From: JAHBNG01 sp039028975
GTDB lineage: Bacteria; Chloroflexota; Anaerolineae; Caldilineales; Caldilineaceae
Assembly (NCBI GenBank): GCA_039028975.1
Contig: JBCCHB010000019.1
Span: forward strand, 62,001-126,000
Reading direction: 5' to 3'
DNA length: 64,000 nucleotides
In this document: positions 44,091 through 52,765 of the stretch, one piece after another
Layout: every line of letters begins with the position of its first letter
Numbering within the stretch: position 1 is the first letter of the stretch
Notes under the pieces: generated by a model
Databases searched by the model: none
Told to the model about the DNA's origin: nothing
What the model saw: only the letters and a program-made list of their open reading frames with translations
Position numbers and translations under genes: made by a program

Positions 44091-44129
44091 GAGTATAAAG
44101 TATGAGTATAAAGTATGAGTATAAAGTAT
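44091..44129. repeat. Three 13-bp tandem repeats
   Basis: GAGTATAAAGTAT occurs three times without change, followed by a degenerate fourth unit, 35 bp before the oxidoreductase start codon. It could be a slippage tract or an array of regulator sites. Confidence 0.7.
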
Positions 44130-44202
44130 GATTATGAACTGTGAGTATTTGATGTTAATTGTGGGGCTAAAATGGAATCATATCATAAGTTTGTCTTTTA
44201 AG

Positions 44203-44289
44203 TTATACTTCGCTCCGTTTGAAAATCCCGGTTTGGCTACGCTTTTAGAGCTGTGCAAACGTACAGTATTCAAATCGACAGCACTATAA
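44203..44289 (+). repeat. R2 element, copy C (87 bp)
   Basis: From TTATACTTCGCTCCGTTTG to CAAATCGACAGCACTATAA. The inner hairpin is weaker than in copies A and B, and the centre reads GGCTACGCTTTTAGAGC. It lies 78 bp from copy B in the same orientation. Confidence 0.7.
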
Positions 44290-44366
44290 TACTGTTGACA
44301 TATCAAGCAAAATCTGATACGCTGCTAGTACTTTTCCCCCCATATGGCAAAGACCGACAACAACAT

Positions 44367-44452
44367 CTATACTCAGCTCCGTTTGAAAACACGAGTTGGT
44401 CACTCTGGTAGAGCATCGGGAAACTCTTGTTTTCAAAACGACCGCAGTATAA
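44367..44452 (+). repeat. R2 element, copy B (86 bp)
   Basis: From CTATACTCAGCTCCGTTTG to CAAAACGACCGCAGTATAA. Inner arms AACACGAGTT and AACTCTTGTT pair with one mismatch although they differ in sequence from those of copy A, and the centre TCTGGTAGAGC is conserved. Upstream of the ABC importer operon. Confidence 0.75.
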
Positions 44453-44590
44453 TTTGCGTAAAGCTCATATCACCTACCATCAAATCTGGTGTCCATAAAT
44501 GTAGTTTCCCCAGTTAAGATAGCAGTAGCAATCATACCTCAACATCACATTTAATTTGTTTGATTTTGACGATTCCATAGGAGGAAAGTA

Positions 44591-45994
44591 ATGCAATCGC
44601 AACAATTTAGCCGTCGTTCATTTCTAAGGCTTTCATCAATGGTCGCAGCGGGTGCCGCATTAGCCGCCTGTGCGCCAGCGGCTGCTCCAGGTGGTGGTGC
44701 GGATGGCTCTGGTGCTTCGCCTGCTGCAGCCAAGATCGAGCTAACTTATACAACCTGGGGGGAAGGCGTTGTCCCAGGAAGTGCTCCCCCTAGACATGAT
44801 CCGTTCTTAGAAGAGCATCCCGATGTAGACATTAAATACTATAGCTACCCTGACTATGATCAGAAACTCTATCTCATGCTCGCTTCTGGTGATATGCCTG
44901 ATGTTTTCCGTACCCAGGATGAGCCATTCTTGCTCAACGTCAAACGCTCCATCTATCTAAATCTCGATTCATATATTGAAATAGATGGAGATAAATTTAA
45001 TCAGTCAGAATTTTATCCTGGCACTTGGGAAACATTTAAGTATGATGAAGCCAGTGAAGTCTTTGGTGAAGGTAGCCAATGGGCCATCCCGAATACAGGT
45101 GGCTGCATTCTCTGGATTGCCAATAAAGATGTCTTTGCTAATGCGGGCGTTGATTTCCCTGAGAACAACGGCTGGGATTGGACGACGGATGAATTCATCG
45201 AAATTGGTAAGCAAATTGCAGATGTGAACGACGATGGCAGTATCAATACAGCCTTCTTCCCATGGCCCGGCGGCGTTTACAACATGCCACAAGTATGGAC
45301 CATGGATGCTGAATATTTTACCCCAGATAAGAAAACTTGTCTCCTGGGTGAACCGGAGTCACTTACTGCACACCAATGGCTATGGGACATCATCCATACT
45401 CACAAACTAACTTCGGTTTCTGGTGTAGAGCAGACCGGTATGTCTAGCTCGGAACTGCTAATCTCTGGCAAATTGGCCATGCAGATTACTGGTCCATGGG
45501 GCCGCAGACCTTACTACGAGGCCGGCGACGAATTTGCCGAATCATGGGACTTTTTACATGTTCCCAAGAATTCTGCCAGCGGCAATCGTGGTACGCGTCA
45601 AACATGGGATGGCACTGCGATTAGCCCACAGACAGAGCATGCTGACATTGCTTGGGAAGTTGTAAAATTCCACGCGGGCGAATGGTTCATCGAGCAGACA
45701 GTGGCGGAAGGTGCCCATGGTTCATCTCGCATTGCGGTTGCCGAAGGCGAATTCTTTGGAGCCAATGATGCCACACCGCAGACAGAGCAGGTCTATAACG
45801 ACGCCCTCGAGTACGCTCGTCTTCAACCCATCACTGAGTACTGGGGCCAGCAGTGGGACATCATCGGCCACTATTATGATCTGATGTACAACCCAGAAAT
45901 CGCCATGACACCAGAAGAAGCCTGCCCAGCCATGGCTCAGGATGTACAGGTTCTATTGGATACGGGTGAAATGCCTGCGAGTTATACGATTTAA
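44591..45994 (+). CDS. Carbohydrate ABC importer, solute-binding lipoprotein
   Basis: 467 residues with a Tat-type signal (FSRRSFLRLSSM) and lipobox ending AAC at Cys27, so it is a lipid-anchored binding protein exported folded. The remainder is a family-1-type binding protein (KIELTYTTWGEG, DMPDVFRTQDEPFLLN, GKLAMQITGPWG). It delivers an oligosaccharide or sugar to the two permeases encoded next. A strong AGGAGGAAAG site precedes the ATG. No ATPase gene is present, so a shared MsmK-type ATPase elsewhere is expected. Confidence 0.93.
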   Translation: MQSQQFSRRSFLRLSSMVAAGAALAACAPAAAPGGGADGSGASPAAAKIELTYTTWGEGVVPGSAPPRHDPFLEEHPDVDIKYYSYPDYDQKLYLMLASGDMPDVFRTQDEPFLLNVKRSIYLNLDSYIEIDGDKFNQSEFYPGTWETFKYDEASEVFGEGSQWAIPNTGGCILWIANKDVFANAGVDFPENNGWDWTTDEFIEIGKQIADVNDDGSINTAFFPWPGGVYNMPQVWTMDAEYFTPDKKTCLLGEPESLTAHQWLWDIIHTHKLTSVSGVEQTGMSSSELLISGKLAMQITGPWGRRPYYEAGDEFAESWDFLHVPKNSASGNRGTRQTWDGTAISPQTEHADIAWEVVKFHAGEWFIEQTVAEGAHGSSRIAVAEGEFFGANDATPQTEQVYNDALEYARLQPITEYWGQQWDIIGHYYDLMYNPEIAMTPEEACPAMAQDVQVLLDTGEMPASYTI

Positions 45995-46003
45995 TAAAGT
46001 AAT

Positions 46004-46080
46004 CGGTAGGTCGGTAGGTCAGTAGGTCAGTAAATTCGGTCATCCAATTACGAATTACCGACCACCGACCACCGACCACC
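46004..46080. repeat. Inverted pair of GGTCGGTA-type short repeats
   Basis: Four plus-sense (C/A)GGTAGGTC-like units face ACCGACC repeats across a 30-base centre. The block folds into a hairpin between the binding-protein and first permease genes, a place where processing hairpins often set the excess of binding protein. Confidence 0.6.
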
Positions 46081-46092
46081 AATTCACCAACT

Positions 46093-47028
46093 ATGGCTGC
46101 AACTGCTCCAACTCTCCCACGTAAATCTCTAATCCAGCGCCTATTGAACCCTGGTTTAACATGGTCCGAATATATTTGGGCTTACATTTTTGTCTTACCA
46201 TGGCTCATTGGATTTCTCTCTTTTATTGCTGGGCCGATGTTGGTTTCGCTATATCTCTCCTTTACAAAGTATGATCTGGTGATGGCTCCGTGGGTAGGGC
46301 TGGCAAACTGGGAACGGCTCTTTCAAGATGGCCTAATGCGCAAGTCTCTCTGGAATACCGGATACTATGTGCTCATTGGGGTACCGCTCAATACAATAGA
46401 GGCTCTCTGGGCTGCGATTCTTTTGACTCGGCCTATTCGAGGGCAGAATTTTTTCCGCACGGCTCTTTACATTCCGTCTGTTGTTCCTGGCGTTGCCAAT
46501 ATTATTCTCTGGCTTTGGCTGCTCAACCCTGACTTTGGTCTGGTGAATTCGATTCTTAGCTCGTTTGGTATTGAAGGGCCGCTTTGGTTCCAATCTGTAA
46601 CTTGGTCTAAGCCCTCCTTTATTTTGATTACCCTCTTCAGCGTTGGCACCCAAATGGTCATCTTTGTGGCTGGCATCAAAAATATCCCCCAGTCACTTTA
46701 TGAAGCAGCCGAAATTGATGGTGCGGGTCGCTGGGGTTCATTCCGCCACATTACCGTACCCATGCTAAGCCCTGTCATCTTCTTCAATCTGGTCGTCTCC
46801 ATGATTGGGGCATTTCAGGTCTTCACAAGTGCCTTTATTGCGACTGATGGTCGAGGCGGACCTGTCGAGTCGACACTCTTCTATGTACTTTATCTATACA
46901 AAAACGCTTGGCTCTACTTCAAGATGGGCTACGCTTCCACTTTGGCTTGGCTGCTCTTTTTAATTGTTGTGGCCATGACAGGTATTCAATTCTGGATTGC
47001 GCGTCGGTGGGTTCACTACGAAGCATAG
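46093..47028 (+). CDS. Carbohydrate ABC importer, permease (MalF/UgpA type)
   Basis: 311 residues with six transmembrane helices. The cytoplasmic coupling (EAA) loop SLYEAAEIDGAGRWGSFRHITVPMLSPVIF is typical of sugar permeases. No clear ribosome site precedes the ATG, which may make it depend on upstream translation. It pairs with the next gene to form the channel. Confidence 0.93.
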   Translation: MAATAPTLPRKSLIQRLLNPGLTWSEYIWAYIFVLPWLIGFLSFIAGPMLVSLYLSFTKYDLVMAPWVGLANWERLFQDGLMRKSLWNTGYYVLIGVPLNTIEALWAAILLTRPIRGQNFFRTALYIPSVVPGVANIILWLWLLNPDFGLVNSILSSFGIEGPLWFQSVTWSKPSFILITLFSVGTQMVIFVAGIKNIPQSLYEAAEIDGAGRWGSFRHITVPMLSPVIFFNLVVSMIGAFQVFTSAFIATDGRGGPVESTLFYVLYLYKNAWLYFKMGYASTLAWLLFLIVVAMTGIQFWIARRWVHYEA

Positions 47029-47052
47029 TATATTTACAGGAGACGTTAACCA

Positions 47053-47955
47053 GTGGAGTTATCTGCATCACAACCAGTCGTTCCGGTATCGAAACAGCGA
47101 AACGGTTGGCTTCAGTCACGTTCTGGCCAAGCATTTGCGTTGAATACCGTCACCTACATTTTGCTCATTGGTTGGTCGATTGTCTTTATGTTTCCACTAA
47201 TCTGGATGGTTTCCACATCGCTCAAGGTCACGGGACAGGAATTCACCTATCCCCCAGAGCTTTGGCCTCGACCTTTTTCCTGGATCAACTATCCTGATGC
47301 ACTGACCGCTCTTCCCTTCCACATCTACTTCAAGAACACGATGATCATTGTTGTAATGCGGATGCTTGGCGCGCTGATTACCTCCTCTATGGCTGCTTAC
47401 GCCTTCGCCCGAATGCGTTTTCCAGGGCGCAACATTCTCTTCTCTTTGGTTCTTTCCGTCATGATTCTGCCAGAGATGGCAACGTTGGTACCGACCTATA
47501 TCCTCTTCAATGAACTGGGCTGGATTGACACGTTACGACCGCTCTTTGTCCCTTTCCTCTTTGGAGGGTCAGCCTTCTTTGTCTTCCTGCTGCGTCAATT
47601 CTTCCTCTCCATTCCCATGGAATTGGAAGACGCGGCCAAGATCGATGGAGCGTCCTACTGGCGCATCTTCTGGCAGATCATCATGCCGTTGGCCACACCG
47701 GCGTTGGGAACAGTTGCCATCTTCACCTTCATCGGTGCCTGGAACGACTTCGCTGGCCCCCTAATTTATCTCCAATCAGATGAGATGAAGACCCTTGCCC
47801 TTGGTGTCTACACCTTCCGTGGTCTTTACCACACCCAGTGGAATGTCCTCATGGCGGCCAGTATGACCATGGTTGTGCCGGTGCTGCTGGTCTTCTTCTT
47901 CGCCCAACGCTTCTTTATCGAGGGAATCTCAACAACTGGTTTTGGTGGGCGTTAA
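47053..47955 (+). CDS. Carbohydrate ABC importer, permease (MalG/UgpE type)
   Basis: 300 residues from a GTG with AGGAG eight bases upstream. Six helices; the EAA loop is ELEDAAKIDGASYWRIFWQIIMPLATPALG, and the C-terminus FAQRFFIEGISTTGFGGR is the usual MalG-type end. Second permease of the importer. Confidence 0.94.
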   Translation: MELSASQPVVPVSKQRNGWLQSRSGQAFALNTVTYILLIGWSIVFMFPLIWMVSTSLKVTGQEFTYPPELWPRPFSWINYPDALTALPFHIYFKNTMIIVVMRMLGALITSSMAAYAFARMRFPGRNILFSLVLSVMILPEMATLVPTYILFNELGWIDTLRPLFVPFLFGGSAFFVFLLRQFFLSIPMELEDAAKIDGASYWRIFWQIIMPLATPALGTVAIFTFIGAWNDFAGPLIYLQSDEMKTLALGVYTFRGLYHTQWNVLMAASMTMVVPVLLVFFFAQRFFIEGISTTGFGGR

Positions 47956-47964
47956 AGTATCCCT

Positions 47965-48669
47965 GTGTCTACCTCATATATCGAACCACTCATCCACCTC
48001 CTAAAATCCAACGCCAATCCAGAAGAGGCCAAGGCAATGTCTGCGTACATGCGCGAACAATTTCCTTTTCTGGGCATCAAGAGTCCCGAACGCCGAGCGC
48101 TTTTTAAGCAGTTTTTGACCGAAAATGGCCTTCCTTCTGTTGAGTCATTGGAAGAGAGCGTCTGGGCTATGTGGCAGCTTCCGGAGCGGGAGTATCAATA
48201 TTTGGCTATTGGTCTGCTAGAAAAGATGCGCCGCAAGGTGGGGCCAGAGGTTATCGAGCTTTATGAAAAGTTGGTGGTCACCCACGCCTGGTGGGATACG
48301 GTCGACGGCCTGGCTTCAAACATTATTGGTTTCCATTTTGAACGGTTCCCAGATTTGCAGGATCCGTGGATCAGCAAATGGCGAGCATCAGAGGACTTCT
48401 GGCTGCGGCGAATTACCCTCCTCTTCCAGCTACGGTACAAAGACAAGACCGACGTGCCGCTCCTCTTTGCCCTAATTGAAGAGAACCGCGAGTCAAAGGA
48501 GTTCTTCATTCAGAAAGCCATTGGCTGGGCCTTGCGAGAACATTCCAAGACCGATGGAGACTTAGTTGAAGAGTTTATTGCCAAAACTGAGTTGGCACCA
48601 TTGAGTGCGCGCGAGGGGCTGAAGTGGTTGCTGGCACAACGTAAGAAACGTGAAGGAACGGGAAAGTAA
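47965..48669 (+). CDS. AlkD-type DNA alkylation repair protein
   Basis: 234 residues from a GTG just 9 bp after the permease stop. HEAT-like helices carry the AlkD signature: PFLGIKSPERRALFKQF near the start, then VVTHAWWDTVDGLASNIIGFHF with the catalytic-type Asp and flanking Trp pair. AlkD removes positively charged alkylated bases without base flipping. Close spacing suggests read-through from the importer operon, but the functions are unrelated. Confidence 0.88.
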   Translation: MSTSYIEPLIHLLKSNANPEEAKAMSAYMREQFPFLGIKSPERRALFKQFLTENGLPSVESLEESVWAMWQLPEREYQYLAIGLLEKMRRKVGPEVIELYEKLVVTHAWWDTVDGLASNIIGFHFERFPDLQDPWISKWRASEDFWLRRITLLFQLRYKDKTDVPLLFALIEENRESKEFFIQKAIGWALREHSKTDGDLVEEFIAKTELAPLSAREGLKWLLAQRKKREGTGK

Positions 48670-48697
48670 CACGCAGGAGTAGATAGGACTCAACCAT

Positions 48698-49252
48698 ATG
48701 TCATCAAAGATCCCTAGCTGGCTGCAACAAGCACAAGATGCTTGGTCTTTTCGCGGGCAGAAGCGCCCTGGCTTTGCCATAGAACCGGGTCCGGGCCAGG
48801 AATCAGTCTGGGACTATCCGCGCCCGCCAGCTATGGTGCCGGACAGTCGCCATGTCATCGTTAAAGCCGGTGATCTTTTGATTGCTGACTCGACTGCTAC
48901 CATTCGCATCTGCGAAACGGCCAGTCCACCAGCCTTTTACATTCCGCCCCAAGATGTCAAGTTGGATTCGCTTGCGGCTGCACCTGGATCCTCCTTCTGC
49001 GAATGGAAGGGTCCAGCCAGTTATTGGCAACTGGCAAGCGGAGGGAGCAATGAACCCATTGGTTGGTCCTATCCCAATCCATTGAGTGGCTCAGAAGCAG
49101 TTATGGGGTTTTTCTCTTTTTATCCAGGACGAGTTGAGTGCTACGTTGATGGTAAGCGGGTTCGTCCTCAAGCGGGCGGTTTTTATGGCGGATGGATTAC
49201 AGATGAAATTGTGGGGCCGTTTAAAGGAGATCCAGGGACTAGTGGTTGGTAG
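48698..49252 (+). CDS. DUF427 domain protein
   Basis: 184 residues. The DUF427 core reads ESVWDYPRPPAMVPDSRHVIVKAGDLLIADSTATIRICETASPPAFYIPPQDV, then FCEWKGPASYWQL and VMGFFSFYPGRVECYVDG. The family is a beta-tent fold of unknown biochemical role, sometimes tied to redox stress. It lies 28 bp after the AlkD-type gene and appears to share its transcript. Confidence 0.88.
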   Translation: MSSKIPSWLQQAQDAWSFRGQKRPGFAIEPGPGQESVWDYPRPPAMVPDSRHVIVKAGDLLIADSTATIRICETASPPAFYIPPQDVKLDSLAAAPGSSFCEWKGPASYWQLASGGSNEPIGWSYPNPLSGSEAVMGFFSFYPGRVECYVDGKRVRPQAGGFYGGWITDEIVGPFKGDPGTSGW

Positions 49253-49283
49253 AGCAATTACGTTTATTCCATCACTTCAATCG

Positions 49284-50129
49284 TTACGCAACCAATAAAA
49301 CCGGATCCAAAACCACGTCAATCAGCGAAGCCGTCAATCGACTCTCCACATCGGGCAAAACCGTCACCCCAGCCTCTCTTCGCTCCAAAAAGGTAATCAT
49401 CTGAGAACTAGATATGCGCTCACTCACTTCGACGATTGTTCTTCCTGAATGCGGCACCGTTGGTGGCTGTGATGACATGGTATAGATAACCAACGTACGT
49501 CCGCTCTCATCAGCCAATTGACGCGCCAGGTTAAGTGCCCGCTCGGCAGCAGCCGTTCCCGTATAGATGACCTTGATCTCCTTAATATTATCCTGACGAG
49601 AGAATCGATTGGACCCAAGAGCGGGTAGTAAAATAGGTTGAGTGGTTTTGCTCAGAATTGTTTTGGCTGTCGAGCCAAATTGGCGACGCTGAGACCAACC
49701 ACTTCTACCCAGACTCAAAACAGTTGCTTCCTGAGCAGCTTGGAGCAATTCACCGGTAACATTTCCCTGAGTGACGTGTAACGACCAAGGTACTCTCGAT
49801 CGACCTGCCGCCTGTTGTAAGGCCGCACGAATTGCCTCCTCCAGCGCATGAAATTCTCGGCTGATACAGAATTGAGAGAGTGCTCGCGCCGTTGATGAGT
49901 ATGCACCAATCTCCTTGCTAAAGGGCAGAGAACAAAGGCGCTCTAGATCCGTATCCTTTACAAAGACGCCTAAAATTTCTGCATCAAGCAGACGAGCCAA
50001 GCTTGCCGCACCCTCCAATGCCGCCAAACTTTGCGGAGAGGCATCCAGGGCTACAAGAACCCGCTTGGTCGGTGCCTCTGGGAGGAGAGCCGACACTGAT
50101 GAAACATTTAAGGTTGTATGTTGGTTCAT
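49284..50129 (-). CDS. Universal-stress-protein-like tandem domain protein
   Basis: 281 residues. The first half is USP-like (KRVLVALDASPQSLAALEGAASLARLLDAEILGVFV), while the later TAKTILSKTTQPILLP matches the end of a USP domain. A shorter second half (IKVIYTGTAAAERALNLARQLADESGRTLVIYTM) repeats the first strand-helix unit. The ATP-binding GxxGxxx(S/T) reads SLGRSGWSQRRQFGSTA. It overlaps the Lon-type gene by 4 bp, suggesting joint stress control of proteolysis. Confidence 0.8.
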   Translation of the reverse strand: MNQHTTLNVSSVSALLPEAPTKRVLVALDASPQSLAALEGAASLARLLDAEILGVFVKDTDLERLCSLPFSKEIGAYSSTARALSQFCISREFHALEEAIRAALQQAAGRSRVPWSLHVTQGNVTGELLQAAQEATVLSLGRSGWSQRRQFGSTAKTILSKTTQPILLPALGSNRFSRQDNIKEIKVIYTGTAAAERALNLARQLADESGRTLVIYTMSSQPPTVPHSGRTIVEVSERISSSQMITFLERREAGVTVLPDVESRLTASLIDVVLDPVLLVA

Positions 50130-52546
50130 TCGTTTGACCTATCAAATTCAGCACGTTTGTGGGCAAAATCTGCCAAGCGATCCGCTACACGACGATTTAC
50201 AGTATCCTCTGGGTAAATCCCGTCTTCATCGGCTTCACCAGCCGGTACACTCGTTAGAATTTCAATCCCTTCATCAATGGTTGTTACGCCATAAATGTGA
50301 AAGTCACCATTCGTTACAGCATTAACCACATCTTCTCGCAACATGAGATGCTTGACGTTGGCAATAGGAATCAATACACCCTGCTCTCCCGTCAATCCCC
50401 TGGCGTTGCAGAGATCAAAGAACCCTTCAATCTTCTCATTGACGCCGCCAATGGCCTGCACCTGGCCATACTGATTGACTGAACCTGTCACGGCCAAAGA
50501 CTGTTTGATGGGAATCTCCGCAATGGCCGAAAGCAGTGCATAAAGTTCTGTTGAAGAGGCGCTGTCCCCATCCACGCCACCATAGGATTGCTCAAAGACC
50601 AAACTGGCTGCAAGGGAAAGCGGATGATCAACCGCGTATCGAGCGCCCAAGAAACTAGAGAGAATTAGCACGCCCTTGGTATGAGTTGGGCCGCCCATGG
50701 CCACTTCTCGCTCAATGTCTAGAACCTCGCCCTTGCCCATGCGTACTCGGGCTGTAATGCGGGATGCCTTGCCAAAAGCATACCCTACAAGCCCCAAGAC
50801 GGCCAACCCATTGATCTGCCCAACCTGTTCACCATCGGTATCGATCAGAATGGTCTCCCGCAGCACCTGCTCTTGCATCTCCCGATTGATGCGGTCTACT
50901 CGACGTACCTGGGCATCCAGCGAACCTTGGATGTGGGCACCAGTGATACATTGTGCTCCGTCTTTGCTGGCCCAGTGATCAGCCTCCTCTAGTAGGTCCA
51001 CAATGGACTGGATGTGGGTTGTCAGCTTGGCCGAATCGGAGACCAGTCGGGCGCTATACTCGATGACTCGCTCTACTGCATCCTGGGTCAGACAGCAGAG
51101 CCCCTCTCGTCGGCAAATTGTTCCGATCATGCGGGCGTAAAGCAGTTGGCTCTCGGCAGTTCTGTCAAATGTGTCACTAAAGTCGGCCTGCACTTTGAAG
51201 AGAGAGCGGAAATCTGGGTCAGCAGCCGCTAACATGTAATAGAGGTTTCGATCCCCAAGCAGAATCACTTTGACAGAGAGGGGGATTGGCTCTGGCTCCA
51301 ACGTAACTGTACTGGTCAAATTCAGCATCTGAGTGGGCGATTCGATGCGTATTTCCTGATACTGGAGCGCGCGCTTCAACCCCTGCCACGCATAGGCCTG
51401 GGTCAGAAGCTCTCGAGCATCAATAAGTATGTAGCCGCCGTTGGCCTGATGCAGTTGGCCTGGCTTAATCAGGGTAAAATCCGTAATCAGCGCACCCATC
51501 TGAGCCATCTGCTCAACCCGACCAATGAGGTTAAGGTAGGTAGGGTTGCTCTCAAAGCGTACTGGTGCGCCCGAGCTTTCGCTGCAATCCACCAGCACGT
51601 TGACTTGGTAGCGACGCAGCATCAGAGAGGGGTTCTGATTCGTTGAGGCAAGGGACGGAACTGGGCCACTGGCCTCTCCGCTGCCATCCTCCTTTGTTAC
51701 CAGAAAATCACTGAGATTATCAGAAACGTCTTTTTGAACGGCATCCAGATAGGTCAGTAGATCGGGCAGATTCGCGTACGTCACACGTAAATCTCCCATA
51801 GAGTCCGCAATGACAAAACTAGTAACCTCACGACGGAGTTCACGTATCTGGCCCCGTAACTCTCGCTCCCAACGCGGCACCTGCTGCAAAATTTCCTGAA
51901 GCTCTGTCTGCAATACCTCGACCTCTGCTTGGATGCTCTTCTGTTCATCCTCGGGCAGCTTCTGGAAATCTTCCCCCGATACGACGTTGCCATCCCGCAC
52001 CGGTGCAATCGCCAGGCCCGCTGGCGTTCGTAGCAAGGTTAATTCTTTGCCTTGGGCCTTTTCCCTCAGCGCATTGAGTAGGGTCTGCTGACGTTCGCGA
52101 AATTCGGCTTCCAACACTTGACGGCGGGTATTGTACTCGTCACTATCCAAGGCGGTTGCCAGATCCGTTTGGAGATCGTCAATCAGCCGCTCCATATCCT
52201 GCTGGAAGGTACGCCCCTTTCCAGCAGGCAAACGAAGCGCTTTAGGACGGTACGGTTGGTCAAAGTTGTTGACGTAACACCAGTCACTGGGCGTATCCTC
52301 CTGAGATGCCCGCTCGGTAACAATCCCTCGGGCTAGGGTATGACGCCCAGTTCCCGGCGAACCTAGGACAAAGATATTGTACCCCTGGCGCATTATATCT
52401 GCGCCAAACTCTAATGCTTCCACCGCTCGTTCTTGACCAACAAAATCTTCTAGCGTTTCCAGATCATCAGTCGTATCAAACCCGCAATCCGAGAGATCAC
52501 AGGTCGTGTAAAGCTGTTCAGGTTTGAGTGCCAGATCAATAGACAT
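50126..52546 (-). CDS. Lon-type AAA protease (LonB/LonH-like)
   Basis: 806 residues. The ATPase part starts early with a Walker A-type loop GSPGTGRHT at 62-70, with Arg instead of the usual Lys, as in the AAA_32 (YcbZ-like) group. A long coiled insertion covers ~110-280. The proteolytic domain has the Ser-Lys dyad S662 (DGDSASSTE) and K705 (VNEKIEGFF), 43 residues apart as in Lon. It degrades unfolded or regulatory proteins in the cytoplasm. The LonC N-domain of canonical Lon is absent. Confidence 0.92.
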   Translation of the reverse strand: MSIDLALKPEQLYTTCDLSDCGFDTTDDLETLEDFVGQERAVEALEFGADIMRQGYNIFVLGSPGTGRHTLARGIVTERASQEDTPSDWCYVNNFDQPYRPKALRLPAGKGRTFQQDMERLIDDLQTDLATALDSDEYNTRRQVLEAEFRERQQTLLNALREKAQGKELTLLRTPAGLAIAPVRDGNVVSGEDFQKLPEDEQKSIQAEVEVLQTELQEILQQVPRWERELRGQIRELRREVTSFVIADSMGDLRVTYANLPDLLTYLDAVQKDVSDNLSDFLVTKEDGSGEASGPVPSLASTNQNPSLMLRRYQVNVLVDCSESSGAPVRFESNPTYLNLIGRVEQMAQMGALITDFTLIKPGQLHQANGGYILIDARELLTQAYAWQGLKRALQYQEIRIESPTQMLNLTSTVTLEPEPIPLSVKVILLGDRNLYYMLAAADPDFRSLFKVQADFSDTFDRTAESQLLYARMIGTICRREGLCCLTQDAVERVIEYSARLVSDSAKLTTHIQSIVDLLEEADHWASKDGAQCITGAHIQGSLDAQVRRVDRINREMQEQVLRETILIDTDGEQVGQINGLAVLGLVGYAFGKASRITARVRMGKGEVLDIEREVAMGGPTHTKGVLILSSFLGARYAVDHPLSLAASLVFEQSYGGVDGDSASSTELYALLSAIAEIPIKQSLAVTGSVNQYGQVQAIGGVNEKIEGFFDLCNARGLTGEQGVLIPIANVKHLMLREDVVNAVTNGDFHIYGVTTIDEGIEILTSVPAGEADEDGIYPEDTVNRRVADRLADFAHKRAEFDRSNE

Positions 52547-52563
52547 AAGTTGAATTGATGGTG

Positions 52564-52587
52564 GTTACTCAGAATAAGCTGAGTAAC
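52564..52587. repeat. 9-bp hairpin upstream of the Lon-type gene
   Basis: GTTACTCAG-AATAAG-CTGAGTAAC, perfect. It adjoins an R2 deletion copy and lies about 20 bp from the Lon-type start codon. Confidence 0.5.
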
Positions 52588-52593
52588 TAATAA

Positions 52594-52630
52594 TTATACT
52601 GCGGTCGTTTTAAAACGGAGCTGAGTATAA
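52594..52630 (-). repeat. R2 element, copy D (37-bp deletion form)
   Basis: TTATACTGCGGTCGTTTT joins directly to AAAACGGAGCTGAGTATAA. Both ends of the 87-bp R2 unit are present and the central hairpin is missing. Confidence 0.75.
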
Positions 52631-52638
52631 TTTGTGAG

Positions 52639-52745
52639 TAGTTGAATTTGTGAATAGTTAATGAAACGCCAGAGGCGAATAGGCTCCAGATATTAGGTGG
52701 ACTCCACAATCCTCATTAATCATTCAACAATTCGCAAATTCAACA
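52639..52745. repeat. Imperfect inverted repeat after the UGSC gene
   Basis: GTTGAATTTGTGAATAGTTAATGA faces TCATTAATCATTCAACAATTCGCAAATTCAAC across about 50 bases. On the minus strand it follows the selenoprotein stop and may terminate that transcript. Confidence 0.5.
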
Positions 52746-52765
52746 ATTAATTATTCTATTTGTTC

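Noticed and set aside
44395..44420. tRNA-like words (GTTGGT..TCTGGTAGAGC) in R2 copy B
   Set aside because: No acceptor stem, anticodon arm or T-loop follows and the region folds as the R2 hairpin; at most a chance resemblance to a D-arm.
46004..46080. Possible CRISPR-like repeats
   Set aside because: Units are 7-8 bp without unique spacers and are arranged as an inverted pair; no cas genes in the window.
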